A stretch of DNA of 64,000 bases from an uncultured Dorea sp. (GTDB lineage: Bacteria; Bacillota; Clostridia; Lachnospirales; Lachnospiraceae): the NCBI GenBank assembly GCA_910578495.1, contig CAJTRE010000007.1, positions 27,481-91,480 of the forward strand, read 5' to 3'. Of the stretch, positions 61,499-64,000 are shown piece after piece (position 1 is the stretch's first letter; the number at the start of each line of letters is the position of its first letter). The translations under genes were made by a program, and so were the position numbers. The notes under the pieces are model-generated. The model made no database searches. It saw nothing but the letters and a program-made list of their open reading frames with translations, and was not told where the DNA came from.

Positions 61499-62700
61499 TT
61501 GTGAAGAAATTCGGCGGCAGCTCTGTTGCCGACAGAGATAAAATCTTCAATGTGGCAAGACGTTGTATTGAGGATTATAAAGCAGGACATGACGTAGTGG
61601 TTGTTCTGTCAGCGATGGGAAATACAACAGACGATTTGATTGAACTTGCACAGGGAATCAATCCCCACGCGAAACAAAGAGAGATGGATATGCTTCTTAC
61701 AACAGGAGAGCAGGTGTCGGTTTCTTTGATGGCGATGGCAATGCAGGCGATGGATGTGCCGGCGGTGTCTTTAAATGCGTTTCAGGTTATGATGTACTCT
61801 ACTTCCAGATATGGAAATGCCAGATTCAAACGTGTGGATACAGAGAGGATTCATCACGAACTGGATTCCCGTAAAATTGTGATCGTAACCGGATTCCAGG
61901 GTGTGAATAAATATGATGATATTACGACGCTTGGACGTGGCGGCTCTGATACGACTGCAGTAGCGCTTGCGGCTGTGCTTCATGCAGACAAATGTGAAAT
62001 CTATACAGACGTAGACGGTGTGTATACGGCAGATCCGAGAGTGGTTAAAAATGCGAGAAAATTGGACGTCATCACTTACGATGAGATGTTGGAGCTGGCA
62101 AGTCTTGGAGCGAAGGTTCTGCACAATCGTTCAGTAGAGATGGCGAAGAAATACAATGTAGAGTTAGTGGTGCGGTCAAGCTTAAACCGGTCAGAGGGAA
62201 CCACAGTCAAGGAGGCGTCAAATATGGAAAAATTGTTAGTAACAGGAGTGGCGGCAGATGCCAATACAGCAAGGATTTCTGTCATCGGTGTAGAAGATAA
62301 ACCAGGAATCGCATTTCGTATCTTTGATACACTTGCTAAGAATAATATTAATGTAGACATTATCTTACAGTCTGTAGGACGTGATGGAACAAAAGATATT
62401 TCCTTTACGGTTGCATCCGGTGATCTGGAGTATGCGCTCAAGATTCTGGAGGATCATAAAGAGAGGTTGACGATCCGAGAGATTACGCACAATGAAGAAG
62501 TTGCGAAGCTCTCTGTCATAGGCGCCGGAATGATGAGTAATCCGGGCGTTGCAGCGCGGATGTTTGAGTCGCTTTATAATTCCAGAGTGAATATCAATAT
62601 GATTTCTACTTCTGAGATTCGTATTACTGTACTTGTTGCCGAGAAAGATATTGATAAGGCGATGAATGCGGTACATGATGGATTTATAATGTCAGAGTAA
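61492..62700 (+). CDS. lysC: Aspartate kinase
   Basis: A 402-residue aspartokinase, the entry step to lysine, threonine and methionine. The kinase domain begins VVKKFGGSSVADRDKIFNVA, has TTLGRGGSDTTAVALAAVLH and VDGVYTADPRVVKNARKLDV. Two ACT domains occupy about 260-400 (SVIGVEDKPGIAFRIFDTLA and SVIGAGMMSNPGVAARMFES), the feedback-binding part. AGGAGG precedes ATG 61492. Its neighbour upstream is an ApgM-like gene, and dapA and dapB lie 9-10 kb upstream. Confidence 0.96.
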   Translation: MLVVKKFGGSSVADRDKIFNVARRCIEDYKAGHDVVVVLSAMGNTTDDLIELAQGINPHAKQREMDMLLTTGEQVSVSLMAMAMQAMDVPAVSLNAFQVMMYSTSRYGNARFKRVDTERIHHELDSRKIVIVTGFQGVNKYDDITTLGRGGSDTTAVALAAVLHADKCEIYTDVDGVYTADPRVVKNARKLDVITYDEMLELASLGAKVLHNRSVEMAKKYNVELVVRSSLNRSEGTTVKEASNMEKLLVTGVAADANTARISVIGVEDKPGIAFRIFDTLAKNNINVDIILQSVGRDGTKDISFTVASGDLEYALKILEDHKERLTIREITHNEEVAKLSVIGAGMMSNPGVAARMFESLYNSRVNINMISTSEIRITVLVAEKDIDKAMNAVHDGFIMSE

Positions 62701-62729
62701 TCGGAAGATCAAAGATAAAAATAAAATAA

Positions 62730-62768
62730 AACGTTATGCAGGCATGCCGCCTGCATAACGTTTTATTT
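62730..62768. terminator. Terminator between lysC and the CYTH gene
   Basis: AACGTTATGCAGG (62730-62742) pairs with CCTGCATAACGTT (62750-62762), followed by TTATTTTT. The CYTH stop codon overlaps the end of the structure, so it serves both strands. Confidence 0.85.
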
Positions 62769-63206
62769 TTGACTTAGATAACTGTTGTGGTATTCTCCGG
62801 AGAACGTTACATCTTCTCCAAACCAGTCCGGCGGTGAGAAGGAAAGAGCTGCCTCCTTATCGGGAAATTCTACTTCCGCGAGGATGAGTGGAGCAAGTTC
62901 ACCGTAAAAGACATCCAGTTCGATGGTGAGCGTTTCGTCAAGGGGGATCATGTAACGTTTTTTACAGATCAGTCTTCCGTCAATCTTAGAAAGAAGATGC
63001 TCGTAAGCCGCTTTTGAAAGAGGAAGGTTATATTCCTCTCTCGCCATAAGCCCTGTGGATTTGTAAGTAAGCTCATATGTTTCGTTATCTCGGCGGATGC
63101 GGACGACGGGGTCGGTGTTCAGATAACCCTGTTCGATGATCCGGCATGGATATTTCTTAAAATCTTCCGGTAAATGGGAAATTAAGTATTTGCGTTCTAT
63201 TTCCAA
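62763..63206 (-). CDS. CYTH-domain protein
   Basis: A 147-residue single-domain CYTH protein that starts at TTG 63204-63206 with GGAGG nine bases before. The ExExK metal-phosphate motif is MEIERKYLI at the N-terminus. Basic strands RIRRDNETYEL and KKRYMIP and the acidic strand LTIELDVFYG, EVEFPDKE form the tunnel of triphosphate-processing enzymes. Members hydrolyse inorganic or nucleoside triphosphates; class IV adenylate cyclases share the fold. I favour a triphosphatase, which cannot be proved from sequence. Confidence 0.88.
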   Translation of the reverse strand: MEIERKYLISHLPEDFKKYPCRIIEQGYLNTDPVVRIRRDNETYELTYKSTGLMAREEYNLPLSKAAYEHLLSKIDGRLICKKRYMIPLDETLTIELDVFYGELAPLILAEVEFPDKEAALSFSPPDWFGEDVTFSGEYHNSYLSQK

Positions 63207-63356
63207 AATATTTGACCTCCATGAATTGTAATTATTCAGCCATATGATGATTATATCATAATATAGTTTACACCAATTGTAAACGATGATAAGATTGATT
63301 TATTAGAGCAATTGTAGGATGTTATAGAAGCTAATGAAAGAGAGGGAATGAGCAGT

Positions 63357-63908
63357 ATGATTAAAGTGAGTGTATTACTGGCGGATGGTTTTGAGGAGAT
63401 TGAGGCGTTGACAATTGTGGATTTGCTCAGAAGAGCGCAGATCTATGTAGATACAGTTTCTATTACGGATGATTATATGGTATACGGAAGTCATGGTATT
63501 AATGTACAGGCGGAAGAGATTTTTAAAGAGACGGATTTTTCAGATTCGGATATGATTGTGCTTCCGGGTGGAATGCCGGGAACAACGAACCTGTCTGAGC
63601 ATAAAGGTGTTCAGAGTATTGTGAAAGAGTTTGCAAAAAACGGCAAATATGTGGCGGCTATCTGCGCGGCTCCTAAGGTGCTTGGGGAACTGGGGCTTTT
63701 AAAAGGAAAAAAGATCACTTGTTACCCTACAGTAGAAAAAGAAATAAAAGGCGCGGCATTCACTCATACGCCGGTGGCGGCAGATAATAATATTATCACC
63801 GGACGGGCGGCGGGAAGCGCTATAGAGTTCGCATTAATGCTAATCGAAACACTGGCGGGGAAGAAAAAAGCACAGGAAACTGCGAAGGCTATTGTGTACG
63901 GAGAATAG
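63357..63908 (+). CDS. DJ-1/PfpI family protein
   Basis: A 183-residue protein of the DJ-1 family, close to YajL/ThiJ. The conserved N-terminal EEIEA in LLADGFEEIEALTIVDLLRR, the LPGGMPGTTNL loop and the nucleophile Cys in AAICAAPKVLGELGLL are all present, as in chaperone/deglycase-like members. GAGGGA fits ATG 63357 better than the in-frame ATG at 63348. The family's activities (stress response, glyoxalase III, deglycase) are disputed; substrate is not inferable. Confidence 0.92.
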   Translation: MIKVSVLLADGFEEIEALTIVDLLRRAQIYVDTVSITDDYMVYGSHGINVQAEEIFKETDFSDSDMIVLPGGMPGTTNLSEHKGVQSIVKEFAKNGKYVAAICAAPKVLGELGLLKGKKITCYPTVEKEIKGAAFTHTPVAADNNIITGRAAGSAIEFALMLIETLAGKKKAQETAKAIVYGE

Positions 63909-64000
63909 ATGAAAAAGTGTACATTAGTCAATGATGTGACACCAGTTTTTTTAAAATAAAAGAACTGGTATGGTACTATAAATTTTAATGATGGAACAAG
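63909..64000 (+). other. Right edge, non-coding
   Basis: No gene starts within the last 92 bases. CCAGTT and AACTGG (63941-63969) can form a small hairpin, which may end the DJ-1 transcript. Confidence 0.4.

Noticed and set aside
1..64000. CRISPR arrays, tRNA or rRNA genes
   Set aside because: I saw no regularly spaced direct repeats with unique spacers and no cloverleaf or rRNA-like sequence on reading through.

Overview
The window looks like a chromosome segment of a low-to-mid GC Firmicute, most likely a gut Lachnospiraceae. The pointers are the gene orders uvrC-hprK-ROK glucokinase, dapA-dapB and secA-prfB, the class III fructose-bisphosphatase, AGGAGG-type ribosome binding sites, and families such as DUF1846, YerC and DUF1294. 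Assignments rest on recognising sequence families by eye; no database search was made.

Positions 1-17244 form an accessory region. It begins at the 3' end of an rlmD-type 23S rRNA methyltransferase whose frame is broken next to a detached C-terminal-like domain. Cargo of a mobilisable element follows (J-domain protein, MobV relaxase, small HTH regulator, secreted Ig-like protein), then an IS110-family copy with a frameshifted recombinase. Two restriction-modification loci come next. RM locus 1 (7052-12018) has two overlapping beta-class DNA methyltransferases facing a PD-(D/E)XK nuclease and a frameshifted protein that resembles tRNA-guanine transglycosylase/DpdA enzymes. A decayed IS1182-type element sits exactly inside the terminator that separated the two halves. 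RM locus 2 (13073-17244) has two D12-class adenine methyltransferases and an AlwI-type endonuclease, and each of the three genes carries one inactivating lesion.

Positions 17275-42084 are mostly core genes: an ECF S component with a P-loop kinase, a response regulator/ABC transporter/histidine kinase module with a triple 12-bp-spaced repeat, NUDIX and VOC enzymes, L-asparaginase, a PHP phosphatase, YerC, DUF1846, FtsH, UvrC, HPr kinase, glucokinase, a class A penicillin-binding protein, YigZ, long HPF, a PsiE-like membrane protein, TypA/BipA and an OB-fold protein.

Positions 42188-51131 are a compact nine-gene operon with its own promoter: ROK repressor, PfkB kinase, SIS isomerase/deglycase, a NitT/TauT-type ABC importer, a metallo-beta-lactamase-fold hydrolase with an altered metal motif, a mutarotase-like protein and a Gfo/Idh/MocA dehydrogenase. 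It looks like an uncharacterised pathway for an anionic or amino-linked sugar derivative.

Positions 51224-64000 return to core metabolism: dapA, dapB, class III FBPase, an Asn/Asp-rich lipoprotein, a eukaryotic-type HisA, secA, prfB with its programmed +1 frameshift, an ApgM-like enzyme that overlaps aspartokinase and is probably an alternative homoserine kinase, a CYTH protein and a DJ-1 family protein.
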